Positions 17,846-29,111 of a stretch of 33,226 bases of DNA are shown one piece after another. The position numbers and the translations under genes are program-made. The notes beneath the pieces are model-generated. The model was not told where the DNA came from, did no database searches, and saw only the letters and a list, made by a program, of their open reading frames with translations. The stretch's first letter is position 1; every line of letters starts with the position of its first letter. This stretch comes from Gammaproteobacteria bacterium (GTDB taxonomy: Bacteria; Pseudomonadota; Gammaproteobacteria; Arenicellales; Arenicellaceae), in NCBI GenBank assembly GCA_017854775.1, contig JAFMHC010000025.1:1-33226 (forward strand). The letters are read 5' to 3'.

Positions 17846-18685
17846 CTAGGACAGCTCGTTTTCTAAAAAACCACCAGCTTTCGTGGACTGGTCGAGTTGT
17901 TGAAGAACAATCAGTAATTCCTTTAGGCGTTGCGTAGGCATTGCGTTAGGGCCATCGCTTTTTGCGTTTGCAGGGTCTGGGTGAGTTTCCATGAACAGGC
18001 CGGCCACACCAGCAGCAACCGCTGCCCGTGCTAATACCGGTACAAACTCGCGCTGGCCTCCTGATCGATCACCCTGGCCGCCAGGCAACTGAACTGAATG
18101 CGTAGCATCAAACACTACTGGGCAACCGGTCTCGCGCATTTGTGCAAGGCCACGCATGTCGACAACCAGGTTATTGTAACCGAATGACGCACCACGTTCG
18201 CACACTGTGATTCGTCCTTTACCACCAGCCGCTTCGGCTTTCTTAGTGACATTAATCATCTCAGGTGGGGACAAAAATTGGCCTTTCTTGATGTTTGCGG
18301 GAATCCCACAAGCACCGACCGCTTCGATTAGGTCAGTTTGGCGACACAAGAACGCGGGAGTTTGAATCATGTCAACGTACTTAGCCGCAAGCTCAACTTG
18401 CTCAGGCGTGTGCACATCGGTTAGCACCGGCATACCAAGCGTCTCACGAACCTCTTGTAGAATTTCTAAGCCTTGTTGAATTCCTGGGCCGCGAAATGAC
18501 GTGCCTGAGGTTCGATTAGCTTTATCAAAGGACGATTTGTACAGCGTATTAATGCCCAGTTCACCAGTGATATCACGGATCATTTTCGCGGTCTCTAGGG
18601 CATGCTGACGAGACTCAATCACACAGGGGCCGGCTATCAGAAAAAACGGTTGATCAAGACCTACTTCAAAATCTGCAATTTTCAT
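17846..18685 (-). CDS. kdsA: 3-deoxy-8-phosphooctulonate synthase (Kdo-8-P synthase), predicted metal-dependent
   Basis: Condenses arabinose-5-phosphate with PEP to Kdo-8-phosphate, the precursor of the LPS inner-core sugar Kdo. 279 residues, normal length. Conserved pieces: [72 protein letters not shown] and [17 protein letters not shown]. The position that is Asn in the E. coli enzyme (GGMNVLES) is Cys here (C21). With H196, E233 and D244 it reproduces the metal-ligand set of the Aquifex type, so this should be a class II metal-requiring enzyme. It starts 14 bp after the pyrG stop, consistent with an operon; PEP is also the product of the next gene, eno. Confidence 0.96.
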   Translation of the reverse strand: MKIADFEVGLDQPFFLIAGPCVIESRQHALETAKMIRDITGELGINTLYKSSFDKANRTSGTSFRGPGIQQGLEILQEVRETLGMPVLTDVHTPEQVELAAKYVDMIQTPAFLCRQTDLIEAVGACGIPANIKKGQFLSPPEMINVTKKAEAAGGKGRITVCERGASFGYNNLVVDMRGLAQMRETGCPVVFDATHSVQLPGGQGDRSGGQREFVPVLARAAVAAGVAGLFMETHPDPANAKSDGPNAMPTQRLKELLIVLQQLDQSTKAGGFLENELS

Positions 18686-18699
18686 ACTTCTAACCTGCT

Positions 18700-20448
<1,749 letters not shown>

Positions 20449-20509
20449 TTAGCACTCTTATGTGAATATTTTGTCGACTAAACACACAACATAGACAAGA
20501 AGGTTAGCG

Positions 20510-21829
20510 CTAATACGGTGTGTCTACTGAGACCCAGTCGGAGTGAAATTGCTGGTCTACCGGTGCGATAACAACATCATTACCGGCATCGGACATTGTC
20601 AGCAAAGGCAAGGCTTGACGCCTCCACGGGGGAACACCGATATCCTGCATCCATTTTCTCAAATTCAAACTATGCCCTTGCAAGGCTTTGGGGTTACTTA
20701 CTTCAGGTTTAGCCGCTAAGCGTAGGCGCGACTTTTTATGCGAAAGAACCAGTTCACGTAGTTTATCGGTAGAACCAATCATAAGTTTGTTTTCAAACAA
20801 AGCTAAAGGCTGCTCTAAATTCTGCCAACTAACCGTGCTAAATGTCTGTCGTGCGGTTGTTGCGGCCATGACATACATATAGCCCTTATAAAACCTGAAC
20901 TGGCGGCCGCGTTCTTGTAGCACAGCGGTACCAGCGGGTGGTTCGCTGATAGCTAACAACAATCTAGCGAGCAACCTTCGACTTGGCGAATGGAGCTTCA
21001 GGCTCTGAAGCCAAAACCGTAGCACATTTGCTTGGCGCCCCGGCGTTAGGTGCCCCATGTCATCAACGCAAAGTGCATGAGATTGGTCTAGCGGGTGAAT
21101 TGGGTGCTCTCTTACGTCGACTAAATCACAAATAGCAATTTCTCGAAGCAAGCCATTCTCTTGCTCTAAATTTGCTGCTGCGCGGGCAATGCTCTGGATA
21201 GCATCGGGTCGAAAAGTTTGCAACACCGGTAATATCTGATGACGAATTTCATTGCGTGAATACCGTTGATCCTGATTACTTGGGTCTTCAATCCAATGCA
21301 AATCATGCTGATGTGCGTAATTAACGATATCGGCCTGACTGAACTTCAAAAGAGGACGAACTAATTTAGCACCAAAAAAGGGTCGCGAAGCACGCAAGCT
21401 GGATAAGCCAGTGCTACCGGCGCCACGCATCAAATTAAACAGAAAAGTTTCAGCTCGATCTTGTTGGTGATGAGCGGTCATGATCACTGAACGGTACTCG
21501 ACTTGCTCACGAAACCATTGATAACGGGCATCTCGAGCAGTCGCTTCGTCACTCGATGTTAAATTTAGTGAGGTTTGCCTAAGCGGCACCTTAAGCAATT
21601 CGCAGACACGGCCACAATGCTCAGCCCATGCTTTAGATTCTGCTTGCAAATTGTGAGAAACATGCAGCGCTACTAGGTCAAAACCATGCTGGTCACGTAA
21701 TTGAGACATTAAGTGCAGCAACACCGTCGAATCTACGCCACCGCTGAAAGCGACGTAATATCGACCTTGATGGTCGAGGTTCATTTGACCAAAAAGCTCA
21801 CTGCCAAACTCTTCTACAGAAAGTGTCAT
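20510..21829 (-). CDS. tilS: tRNA(Ile)-lysidine synthase
   Basis: Converts C34 of the CAU tRNA-Ile to lysidine using ATP and lysine, changing decoding from AUG to AUA. PP-loop ATPase motif SGGVDS (29-34) in YYVAFSGGVDSTVLLHL; further family motifs are ALHVSHNLQ, TAHHQQDRAETFLFNLMRG and WIEDPSNQDQRYSRNEIRH. The C-terminal substrate-binding region ends with the typical WRRQALPLL. From ATG at 21829 it has 439 residues (E. coli 432). The start is preceded by AAGGTAG at nine bases. The frame is open to 21892 with two further upstream ATGs (21877, 21868), which would add a poorly conserved segment. In many relatives it follows accA downstream of dnaE; accA is missing here. Confidence 0.92.
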   Translation of the reverse strand: MTLSVEEFGSELFGQMNLDHQGRYYVAFSGGVDSTVLLHLMSQLRDQHGFDLVALHVSHNLQAESKAWAEHCGRVCELLKVPLRQTSLNLTSSDEATARDARYQWFREQVEYRSVIMTAHHQQDRAETFLFNLMRGAGSTGLSSLRASRPFFGAKLVRPLLKFSQADIVNYAHQHDLHWIEDPSNQDQRYSRNEIRHQILPVLQTFRPDAIQSIARAAANLEQENGLLREIAICDLVDVREHPIHPLDQSHALCVDDMGHLTPGRQANVLRFWLQSLKLHSPSRRLLARLLLAISEPPAGTAVLQERGRQFRFYKGYMYVMAATTARQTFSTVSWQNLEQPLALFENKLMIGSTDKLRELVLSHKKSRLRLAAKPEVSNPKALQGHSLNLRKWMQDIGVPPWRRQALPLLTMSDAGNDVVIAPVDQQFHSDWVSVDTPY

Positions 21830-21950
21830 ATTAGGATCTACCTTTATATAAATGTTTGCTTCTAACATAAACAACATGGGTGGCTTGCCCACATGCTGGG
21901 TAAAACTATTGACCCCCGACGACAGCTTAGAATCAGCCTTGGACTAATCT

Positions 21951-22079
21951 ATGCACAGCCTTGAGCTGGATATAAACAGCCTTGAGCCGTATATAAACAG
22001 CCCTAAGCCAGATATAAACAGCCCTGAGCCAGATATAAACAGCCCTGAGCCAGATATAAACAGCCCTGAGCTAGAATAA
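21951..22079 (+). CDS. Hypothetical 42-residue heptapeptide-repeat protein
   Basis: ATG at 21951 opens a 42-codon frame ending with TAA at 22077-22079. After Met-His it consists of six tandem heptapeptides: SLELDIN, SLEPYIN, SPKPDIN, SPEPDIN, SPEPDIN and the truncated SPELE. It is acidic and Pro-rich with no signal peptide. It is on the opposite strand to dnaE and tilS. The ribosome-binding site is weak (TTGGA). The 21-bp repeat length keeps frame in all frames, and the opposite strand is also open through the array, so coding is not proven; the ORF may only reflect a minisatellite. Confidence 0.3.
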   Translation: MHSLELDINSLEPYINSPKPDINSPEPDINSPEPDINSPELE

Positions 22080-22099
22080 ACAGCCTTAAACCTCATAAA
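21956..22099 (+). repeat. 21-bp tandem repeat array, seven units
   Basis: Consensus CAGCCCTGAGCCAGATATAA followed by A. Units: 21956-21976, 21977-21997, 21998-22018, 22019-22039, 22040-22060 (all 21 bp), 22061-22080 (20 bp) and a degenerate 22081-22099 (19 bp). Units 4 and 5 are identical and the flanking ones diverge progressively, typical of expansion from the middle. There are no spacers, so it is not a CRISPR. Confidence 0.95.
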
Positions 22100-22362
22100 A
22101 CAACGTGGATAATTCGATTTGTCACTATAGATTCTTATTATTCGATGTTGGCAAGAAGCGTACTAATTTGGGGGCTCGCTTCGCCTTCTCTCTGACCTCG
22201 CCTAGACGGTAAGTTAGACTATTGTTATCGCATTAATAATACGACAGACAATGCGTCTAACACAGACAGTTTTCAAAACCACTAAAATTATAGCATTAAT
22301 CTAAAAAACATTTAAAGAGCAAACACTTAGAAACACTTTCTAATAAAGTAGCTCACATAGAC

Positions 22363-25300
22363 CTAATAAATCAATCTAATATTTGGCTGACCAACGATAG
22401 ACTCGAGTTGCTCAAGCATTAATTTATTCGGTACGATTCGCCAGCTGTGGGCTATGTCTAACTTACACACACCATGAGGCGTGCGATATTCGAAGCCAAC
22501 ACCACACTGACCATGTTCATTGGGGGCAAGGATTTTCTTAAGATTGCTGACCGTGTGCTCTTCTATTTGCTCAGAGGTGATTTGAATTTGCATGTGCCGC
22601 GCCAAGTGACCGCGAGCTTGTTCGATGTCAAACAGCTCGTCAGCTGAGATGCGAATATCATCGTTAAAGAAGTTATGGCTCGCTTTGCCTTTAATAACCA
22701 ACACCTTGTCTTTGTGGATCACATCTCGACGCTGGTCATACAGCTCGCCGAACACGCCGACCTCTACACGTGCCGTTTTATCATCTAAGGTAAGAAAAGC
22801 CATGCGAGAACCCGACTTAGTATTCATCGTGCGGGCACCAACAACTAAACCAGCTAAGGTTACCGACTTCTTACCCTTGCCCTGCCCGACATCAATGTCG
22901 ATAAGACGACACGAGGTAAACTGATCAAGCTCTTGTATATACATGTCAATAGGGTGACCACTGAGATATAAGCCCAATGTCTCCTTTTCAGCCGCGAGCA
23001 AATCTTCTTTCTTCCACTCGGGTACATTCTGATACGTTTGTACGGTCTCTACTGGCGCCGAAATACCAAACATATCATTCTGCCCCGCGAGCGCACTTTT
23101 GGCTTGTTGATTAGCCGCATCTAAGGCAAGCCCGATGCTCTCAACGAGACTAGCGCGATGAACACCAAGCTCATCAAGCGCACCCGCTCTGACCAATGCT
23201 TCGAGTGCACGACGATTGACACGTTTAACGTCGACACGAGCGCACAGATCATATAAATCTTTAAACGGGCCGCCAGCCTCTCGAGCTTCGATAATGTTCT
23301 CGATGACCGGTCGTCCGATACCTTTAATCGCACCTAGACCGTAAACAATATGTTTGGCGTCGGTCGCAACAAACTGATACTGGCAGAGGTTAATATCCGG
23401 ATGCTGAACCGCCAAGTTCATTTGATTTGCCTCGTTCAGCAAGATCACGACCTTATCAGTATTCTCCATATCAGCCGACATACACGCCGCCATAAACTGC
23501 GATGGATAATGTGCTTTCAACCAGGCCGTTTGATAAGCGACCAAGGCATATGCCGCGGAGTGACTTTTGTTGAAACCGTAGGCCGCGAAGTATTCCATTA
23601 AATCAAATACTTCTTTGGCGACCTCAGGTGGCACTTCTCGCTCACTCGCGCCTTGTTCGAAAATGGCACGCTGCTTGGCCATTTCCTCCGGTTTTTTCTT
23701 GCCCATTGCGCGGCGTAAAATATCGGCACCGCCGAGCGAATAACCGGCCATCACCTGCGCAATATTCATTACCTGCTCTTGGTAAAGAATGATGCCCTGG
23801 GTGTTGTTAAGGATTGGCTCGAGCATTTCGTGGGCGTATTTAGTCGGCTCTTTCCCGTGCTTACGATCACAATAAACCTTCTCCATACCGGCACCAAGTG
23901 GGCCCGGACGATAAAGAGCTACCAAGGCCACGATATCTTCGAACCGATCCGGCTTTAGGTTCTTAATGAGCTCCTTCATACCCGACGATTCCAACTGGAA
24001 AACGGCGGTGGTTTGCCCGTCTTTCAGGAGGTTATAGGTAGGCTTATCGTCAAGCGGTAGCTTGGTAATGTCGAGAATGTCTTCGCCAAGCTGAACGCGC
24101 TTAGCATTAATTGCTTTAACCGCCCAATCAATAATGGTGAGTGTTTTCAGACCTAAAAAGTCAAACTTAACCAAGCCAACCGTTTCTAAATCGTCCTTAT
24201 CGTACTGAGATACAATTTGATCACTGCCATGTTCACAGTAAAGAGGGGTAAAATCAGTTAAATCAGTCGGTGAAATTACCACGCCGCCGGCGTGCTTACC
24301 GACGTTACGCGCAAGACCCTCTAATTTGAGAGCCATGTCTATCAGTTCAGTAATTTCCTCTTCGTTGTCGTAGCGATCTTTTAACTCAGGCTCTTGATCC
24401 AACGCTTTAGTCAAGGTAATGCCAAGATCAAATGGTATTAGCTTGGCGATGCTATCCACATGTCCATACGACAAACCCATCACTCGGCCAACATCACGAA
24501 TCACTCCCTTAGCCGCCATGGTTCCGTAGGTGATGATCTGCGATACCTTATTTCGGCCGTATTTTTTGGCCACATAGTCGATTACTCGCTCCCGCCCCTC
24601 GATACAGAAATCGACGTCGAAGTCAGGCATTGAGACCCGTTCGGGATTAAGAAATCGTTCGAATAACAGAATATGTTCTATCGGGTCTAAATCGGTAATT
24701 TTAAGTGCGTAGGCGACCAATGATCCGGCGCCCGAGCCCCTGCCCGGCCCGACAGGAACATCATTTTCTTTGGCCCATTGAATAAAGTCCGCTACGATTA
24801 AGAAATAACCGGGGAAACCCATTTCAAAAATAATCTTAAGCTCAAACTCCATTCGCGCTTCATACTCAGCACGCATTTCCTCTGTGGGGCCATCAGGAAA
24901 TCGTCGCAGCATGACCACCTCTAAACCGGCAAGCGACTCGTTGCGCAAATGCGACTCAATGGTCTGACCTTCGGGCACTGGGAAATCGGGTAAGAAATAT
25001 TCCCCCATCCGAATTACGAAATTACAGCGCTGAGCGATTAGCACGGTATTTTCTATCGCGCTTGGGATATCCGCAAACAACTCAATCATTTCTTGCGAGC
25101 TTTTATAATATTGCTCACGGGTATGATGCACCGCGCGACGGCTATCATTTAACACTCGCCCTTCGTTTATACACACTCTAACTTCATGTGCATCGAAGTC
25201 TGGTTGCTTCATAAAGTGGGCATCGTTGGTGGCCACTAAGGGGATTTGAAACTGTGCGGCAAGCATCGCAGCTTGGCTTATATACTCCTCCTCATGCGCT

Positions 25301-25821
25301 CGTCCTACTCGTTGAATTTCAATAAAAAAACGATCGGGAAACAATCCTTGATACTGCCGTATAACCTCTTCGCGATAGTCACCGCGGCTAGCCATAATAG
25401 CCCCACCTAGCTCGCCTCGAATGCCACCAGAGAGACAAATTAAACCCTCAGTTTTGCCGTTTAGCCACTCTTTTTGAATAATTGGCTTGCCTTGAGCTTG
25501 GCCTTCGCGAAAGCCCCTAGACAACAGCTCAGACAAATTCACATAGCCAACATCGTCTTGCACCAGCAACACCATAATATAAGGCTGAGTAACCTTATCG
25601 GGATTTTCAATATAGACCTCGGCACCAATTATCGGCTTAATGCCTTGTGCCATGCATTTATTGAAAAATTTGACCGCACCATACAGATTACCCATATCGG
25701 TTAGAGCGACCGCGGGCATCTGATTAGTACGTGTTTGCTCGATTAGCGCCGGCAAACGAATCATGCCGTTTACCAGTGAATATTCGGAGTGGACGTGTAG
25801 ATGGACAAAAGTTTTTGGCAT
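22363..25821 (-). CDS. dnaE: DNA polymerase III alpha subunit
   Basis: Catalytic subunit of the replicative DNA polymerase, 1152 residues (E. coli 1160). The N-terminal PHP domain begins MPKTFVHLHVHSEYSLVNGM. The C-family polymerase palm carries PDFDVDF with catalytic D402 and D404. Further landmarks are GPGRGSGAGSLVAYAL, KHAGGVVISPTDL, ALYRPGPLGAGMEKV, EQVMNIAQVMAGYSLGGADI and GFNKSHSAAYALVAYQTAWLK. The C-terminus has the helix-hairpin-helix and OB-fold regions. No proofreading exonuclease domain is fused, as expected for DnaE1 with separate DnaQ. It lies 92 bp after rnhB in the same direction, the conserved order in gammaproteobacteria. Confidence 0.97.
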   Translation of the reverse strand: MPKTFVHLHVHSEYSLVNGMIRLPALIEQTRTNQMPAVALTDMGNLYGAVKFFNKCMAQGIKPIIGAEVYIENPDKVTQPYIMVLLVQDDVGYVNLSELLSRGFREGQAQGKPIIQKEWLNGKTEGLICLSGGIRGELGGAIMASRGDYREEVIRQYQGLFPDRFFIEIQRVGRAHEEEYISQAAMLAAQFQIPLVATNDAHFMKQPDFDAHEVRVCINEGRVLNDSRRAVHHTREQYYKSSQEMIELFADIPSAIENTVLIAQRCNFVIRMGEYFLPDFPVPEGQTIESHLRNESLAGLEVVMLRRFPDGPTEEMRAEYEARMEFELKIIFEMGFPGYFLIVADFIQWAKENDVPVGPGRGSGAGSLVAYALKITDLDPIEHILLFERFLNPERVSMPDFDVDFCIEGRERVIDYVAKKYGRNKVSQIITYGTMAAKGVIRDVGRVMGLSYGHVDSIAKLIPFDLGITLTKALDQEPELKDRYDNEEEITELIDMALKLEGLARNVGKHAGGVVISPTDLTDFTPLYCEHGSDQIVSQYDKDDLETVGLVKFDFLGLKTLTIIDWAVKAINAKRVQLGEDILDITKLPLDDKPTYNLLKDGQTTAVFQLESSGMKELIKNLKPDRFEDIVALVALYRPGPLGAGMEKVYCDRKHGKEPTKYAHEMLEPILNNTQGIILYQEQVMNIAQVMAGYSLGGADILRRAMGKKKPEEMAKQRAIFEQGASEREVPPEVAKEVFDLMEYFAAYGFNKSHSAAYALVAYQTAWLKAHYPSQFMAACMSADMENTDKVVILLNEANQMNLAVQHPDINLCQYQFVATDAKHIVYGLGAIKGIGRPVIENIIEAREAGGPFKDLYDLCARVDVKRVNRRALEALVRAGALDELGVHRASLVESIGLALDAANQQAKSALAGQNDMFGISAPVETVQTYQNVPEWKKEDLLAAEKETLGLYLSGHPIDMYIQELDQFTSCRLIDIDVGQGKGKKSVTLAGLVVGARTMNTKSGSRMAFLTLDDKTARVEVGVFGELYDQRRDVIHKDKVLVIKGKASHNFFNDDIRISADELFDIEQARGHLARHMQIQITSEQIEEHTVSNLKKILAPNEHGQCGVGFEYRTPHGVCKLDIAHSWRIVPNKLMLEQLESIVGQPNIRLIY

Positions 25822-25913
25822 CGGTAAATTATAAACCCATCACAGTTTCTACGGAGGGTTTTGTCGGCACAGAATTAAAAATATTAATCTTGACTTAATC
25901 AGAGGTTCCCTAA

Positions 25914-26480
25914 CTAATCAATCTCCAGCATTTTTTTGACTGGCGCGAAGCTACGCCGATGAATCGGCGTAACACCAAACTGTTTCAGTGCATCACGATG
26001 TTGCTTAGTAGGGTAACCGCTGTTTTGCTCAAAGCCGTAATTAGGGAAGCTAATAGCGTAAGCGGACATCAACTGATCACGCGCCACTTTGGCAATAATA
26101 GAGGCCGCCGATATTGAAGGCTCAATACCATCGCCGCCAACAATGGGCTCAGCTGGGATACCAAAATCAGGGGCGCGATTACCGTCAACTAGAACTTTGT
26201 CAACCGAGACCGACAACCCTGCAACCGCCCGCTGCATTGCCAACATGGTCGCATGTAAAATATTTAGTCTATCAATTTCTTCAACAGATGCCTCACCCAT
26301 TGACCAGGCTAACGCTTGCTCCTTTATGGCGATGGCTAAAATTTCTCGTCTCTTTGCTGATAATTTTTTCGAGTCGGTCAGGCCCGGCAAATCATAATCA
26401 TCGGGTAGCACAACGGCGGCCGTAACCACCGGCCCGGCCAGTGGGCCCCTGCCAACCTCGTCTACGCCTGCAACAATCAT
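25914..26480 (-). CDS. rnhB: Ribonuclease HII
   Basis: Removes ribonucleotides and RNA from RNA-DNA hybrids. 188 residues, typical. The DEDD catalytic set is visible: D7 and E8 in [15 protein letters not shown]99 in VDGN, and D117 before the conserved [25 protein letters not shown] is also conserved. ATG at 26480 overlaps the lpxB stop by four bases, so the two genes are translationally coupled. It is followed by dnaE. Confidence 0.96.
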   Translation of the reverse strand: MIVAGVDEVGRGPLAGPVVTAAVVLPDDYDLPGLTDSKKLSAKRREILAIAIKEQALAWSMGEASVEEIDRLNILHATMLAMQRAVAGLSVSVDKVLVDGNRAPDFGIPAEPIVGGDGIEPSISAASIIAKVARDQLMSAYAISFPNYGFEQNSGYPTKQHRDALKQFGVTPIHRRSFAPVKKMLEID

Positions 26481-27622
26481 CGTTGCTTCTCAGCTCTAAT
26501 GTTTAGTAATGTTTCAATCGCATCACAGGCAAGCTCGCCGGATTCCTCTGCAAGCCTTGGCGCTAATTCAGCCAACACATTGCTCATTGATTGATAGGCA
26601 TTTTCATCGTCTAACAGTTTTGACACTTCGGTCACCATGTTAGCTGCCGTCGCTCTATCTTGAATTAGCTCGGCGACGATCGGTGGATTGGTTAAATGAT
26701 TCGGCATCGAGAAATGCTCGACTTCCATGGTACGTGCGGCGTACCACTCTTCGAATTTAGATACTTTGTACATCACAACCATAGGTTTTGCGAATAAAGC
26801 AGCTTCAAGAGCCGCCGTGCCAGAGGCGAGAACCGCCATGTGAGATAGCGCCAAAACATCTCGAGAATAGCCGCTAATAACACGAACCTGGGACGCAACA
26901 TCGCTCACCAGTTCAATTAAGTAAGTGTGTAGCTTTTCAGACGCAGCAGGAATAATAAACTCAAGGTCAGGGTAGCGCTGAGCCAGTTCCGAGCAGGCTT
27001 GCAACATGACTGGCGCCAATCTAGACACTTCGCTCATGCGGCTGCCAGGTAGAACCGCTATCAGCCTTTGGTTCTCGGGCAGATCTATAGCCTGACGTGC
27101 ATCATCGCTGAGTGTCCATGACTGGGTCTGTTTAGCTAAAGGGTGACCAACATACTTAACCGGTACATTACGCTGTTGGTAAAATGTCTCTTCAAACGGA
27201 AAAAGAGTCAGCATCAAGTTTATCGCTTGTTTGATTTTGGTAATACGCTTACCGCGCCAAGCCCAAACTGTGGGGCTAACGTAATGCACCGTTGGAATGC
27301 CGGCTTGCTTGAGCTTTATCTCTAAGCTTAGATTAAAATCTGGCACATCGATGCCAATAAAAACATCGGGGTTCCATTCAATCATGTATTCGCGAATGGT
27401 TTTACGAATACTGAGAATTTCAAACGCTCCCTTCAGCGCGCCGGCAACCCCCATGATACTGATCTTATCCATCTCAGCCAAACTAACAGCGCCCTGCTCT
27501 TGCATTAGCGGCCCGGCCAAGCCAACAAACTCAGCGTTTGGATAGCGTAATTTAAACGCCTTTATCAGTTCACTACCTAGGTAGTCGCCCGACTTCTCGC
27601 CTGCAACAATGCCGATTTTCAT
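26477..27622 (-). CDS. lpxB: Lipid-A-disaccharide synthase
   Basis: GT19 glycosyltransferase that joins UDP-2,3-diacylglucosamine and lipid X to give the tetra-acyl disaccharide 1-phosphate, acting at the inner face of the inner membrane. 381 residues (E. coli 382). Family motifs: [16 protein letters not shown] at the N-terminus, [43 protein letters not shown] and [18 protein letters not shown]. It stands 69 bp after lpxA and overlaps rnhB by four bases. Confidence 0.96.
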   Translation of the reverse strand: MKIGIVAGEKSGDYLGSELIKAFKLRYPNAEFVGLAGPLMQEQGAVSLAEMDKISIMGVAGALKGAFEILSIRKTIREYMIEWNPDVFIGIDVPDFNLSLEIKLKQAGIPTVHYVSPTVWAWRGKRITKIKQAINLMLTLFPFEETFYQQRNVPVKYVGHPLAKQTQSWTLSDDARQAIDLPENQRLIAVLPGSRMSEVSRLAPVMLQACSELAQRYPDLEFIIPAASEKLHTYLIELVSDVASQVRVISGYSRDVLALSHMAVLASGTAALEAALFAKPMVVMYKVSKFEEWYAARTMEVEHFSMPNHLTNPPIVAELIQDRATAANMVTEVSKLLDDENAYQSMSNVLAELAPRLAEESGELACDAIETLLNIRAEKQR

Positions 27623-27691
27623 AGTCTCTCTAACGCTAATTCGTTAACTTAGGCTTCAAACATAGTCTTAAACTTAGGCGTAAACCTAAGC

Positions 27692-28471
27692 TTAGCGAAT
27701 AACACCACGCTTCGAGTCCTTAATAAAGCTAATCAAACCCTTCACTTGCGGACTATCCCAATCGTGCGTCGCCAGTTCATCGAGCGCATGAGCCATGGTA
27801 TGTCCAGATCGATAAATCGTTCGGTAAGCGCGTTTCAACTCTAGAATAGTGTCCTTATCGATACCACGGTGCCTTAAGCCTCTAATATTGATGCCATGGG
27901 TGATAGCTTTATTGCCAGCGACCAACATATAGGGCGGTACATCCAAAGTACAATAGGTATTCACACCGCAAAAGCTATGTTCACCTATTCGCACGAACTG
28001 GTGCACCAAAGTATAACCCGCTAGCACAACATAATCGCCGACTCGAACATGGCCGGCCAAACTAGCATTGTTAGAAAACAATAAACCTGAGCCTAAACGG
28101 CAATCATGAGCGATATGAACGTAGGCCATGAACAGGTTGTTACTGCCAATAGAGGTGATACCTTCGTCGCCCACTGTGCCACGATTTACCGTGATATTTT
28201 CGCGGAAAACATTATTGTCACCAATGCTAACTTGAGTAGGCTCGCCTTTGTAGGAGATCGACTGTGGCTCACCGCCGATGGCTGTAAACGAAAAAACTTG
28301 GTTGTTAGCGCCTAATTCAGTGTGCCCTTCTATGACCACCTGAGAGGCGATTCTTGATCCGTCACCGATCTTTACATTACTTCCTATAACTGAATAAGCA
28401 CCGATAGAGACATCAGTGCCTAATTCAGCACCTGTTTCGATGATCGCGGTTGGATGAATATTCACACTCAT
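27692..28471 (-). CDS. lpxA: UDP-N-acetylglucosamine acyltransferase
   Basis: First enzyme of lipid A synthesis: moves a hydroxyacyl chain from ACP to UDP-GlcNAc. 259 residues (E. coli 262). The N-terminal two thirds is a left-handed beta-helix of hexapeptide repeats starting IHPTAIIETGAELGTDVSIG. The catalytic His (H122, in HIAHDC) matches E. coli H125. The C-terminal helical part (LRHRGIDKDTILELKRAYR) is typical. It starts three bases after the fabZ stop. Confidence 0.97.
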   Translation of the reverse strand: MSVNIHPTAIIETGAELGTDVSIGAYSVIGSNVKIGDGSRIASQVVIEGHTELGANNQVFSFTAIGGEPQSISYKGEPTQVSIGDNNVFRENITVNRGTVGDEGITSIGSNNLFMAYVHIAHDCRLGSGLLFSNNASLAGHVRVGDYVVLAGYTLVHQFVRIGEHSFCGVNTYCTLDVPPYMLVAGNKAITHGINIRGLRHRGIDKDTILELKRAYRTIYRSGHTMAHALDELATHDWDSPQVKGLISFIKDSKRGVIR

Positions 28472-28474
28472 AGT

Positions 28475-28924
28475 TTAGGCCTCAATATCTTTAAAGGTAA
28501 ACATTAATTCGGCCGATGCAGCGACTTTACCGTCGACCTTTGCAATGCCTTTACACTTCCACATGTTTTTTATCTTACGCACTAATTCAACTTCAAATAT
28601 AAGTTGATCACCAGGTTCAACCGGTCGCTTAAATCGTGCTTTGTCTATGCCTGTGAAGTAGTAGATTCGATTTGATGTATCGATATCTTCGCGTCCGTAG
28701 CTAGCCATCAGAGCAGCGGCTTGAGCTAATGCTTCAATAATTAGTACACCGGGCATCACCGGACGACTGGGAAAATGGCCTTCAAAGAAAGGCTCATTAT
28801 AAGTCACGTTTTTAAGAGCAACCATGCTTTCTTCCGGCACGGCCTCTAGTACTCGGTCAACTAATAAGAACGGGTAGCGGTGTGGTAGCAGGTTTTTTAT
28901 TTGATGTATGTCGAGTAACGCCAC
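28475..28924 (-). CDS. fabZ: 3-hydroxyacyl-ACP dehydratase FabZ
   Basis: Hot-dog fold dehydratase of type II fatty acid synthesis; it competes with LpxA for hydroxyacyl-ACP. 149 residues. It starts [25 protein letters not shown]; the catalytic H50 lies in [15 protein letters not shown] and E64 in [10 protein letters not shown]. In this organism it directly follows skp across a 187-bp gap; the usual intervening lpxD is missing. Confidence 0.96.
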   Translation of the reverse strand: MALLDIHQIKNLLPHRYPFLLVDRVLEAVPEESMVALKNVTYNEPFFEGHFPSRPVMPGVLIIEALAQAAALMASYGREDIDTSNRIYYFTGIDKARFKRPVEPGDQLIFEVELVRKIKNMWKCKGIAKVDGKVAASAELMFTFKDIEA

Positions 28925-29111
28925 TGGGCAGATCCTTTTTTAACTTGTTGTAGAACGCAAAAGACTCCCTTAATGGAAGCCTCTCAAACAATACCAAATA
29001 GTAGTATAGCTTTTTTATGCGTGCAATCGGGTGCAATTTATAGCCCCCGATTACTAATTTTCGCAACTGTGACTTAAGTAATTACTGAAGTTTCGGTCAC
29101 CGCGTTTGCCT
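28925..29111 (-). promoter_or_regulatory. Gap between skp and fabZ with possible promoter
   Basis: 187 bp where lpxD normally lies. On the minus strand it has an inverted repeat AATCGGG / CCCGATT with a 14-base loop, then GCATAAAAAAGC and a TATACT -10-like hexamer. No well-placed -35 is seen. It could hold a separate promoter for fabZ-lpxA-lpxB-rnhB-dnaE. No trace of an acyltransferase remnant. Confidence 0.3.

Larger units (their letters stand above)
21830..22362. other. 533-bp gap between dnaE and tilS
   Basis: Holds the seven-unit 21-bp repeat array (21956-22099) and its mini-ORF, described separately. The rest (22100-22362) is AT-rich with no recognisable gene; the accA gene commonly found here is absent and no accA-like remnant was seen. 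Minus-strand dnaE has no obvious T-tract terminator at its 3' end. Confidence 0.6.

Noticed and set aside
21956-22099. CRISPR array
   Set aside because: Units are contiguous 21-mers with no spacers and no cas genes nearby.
28857-29066. 69-codon minus-strand ORF between skp and fabZ as an lpxD remnant
   Set aside because: It overlaps fabZ in another frame and shows no hexapeptide repeats or acyltransferase features.
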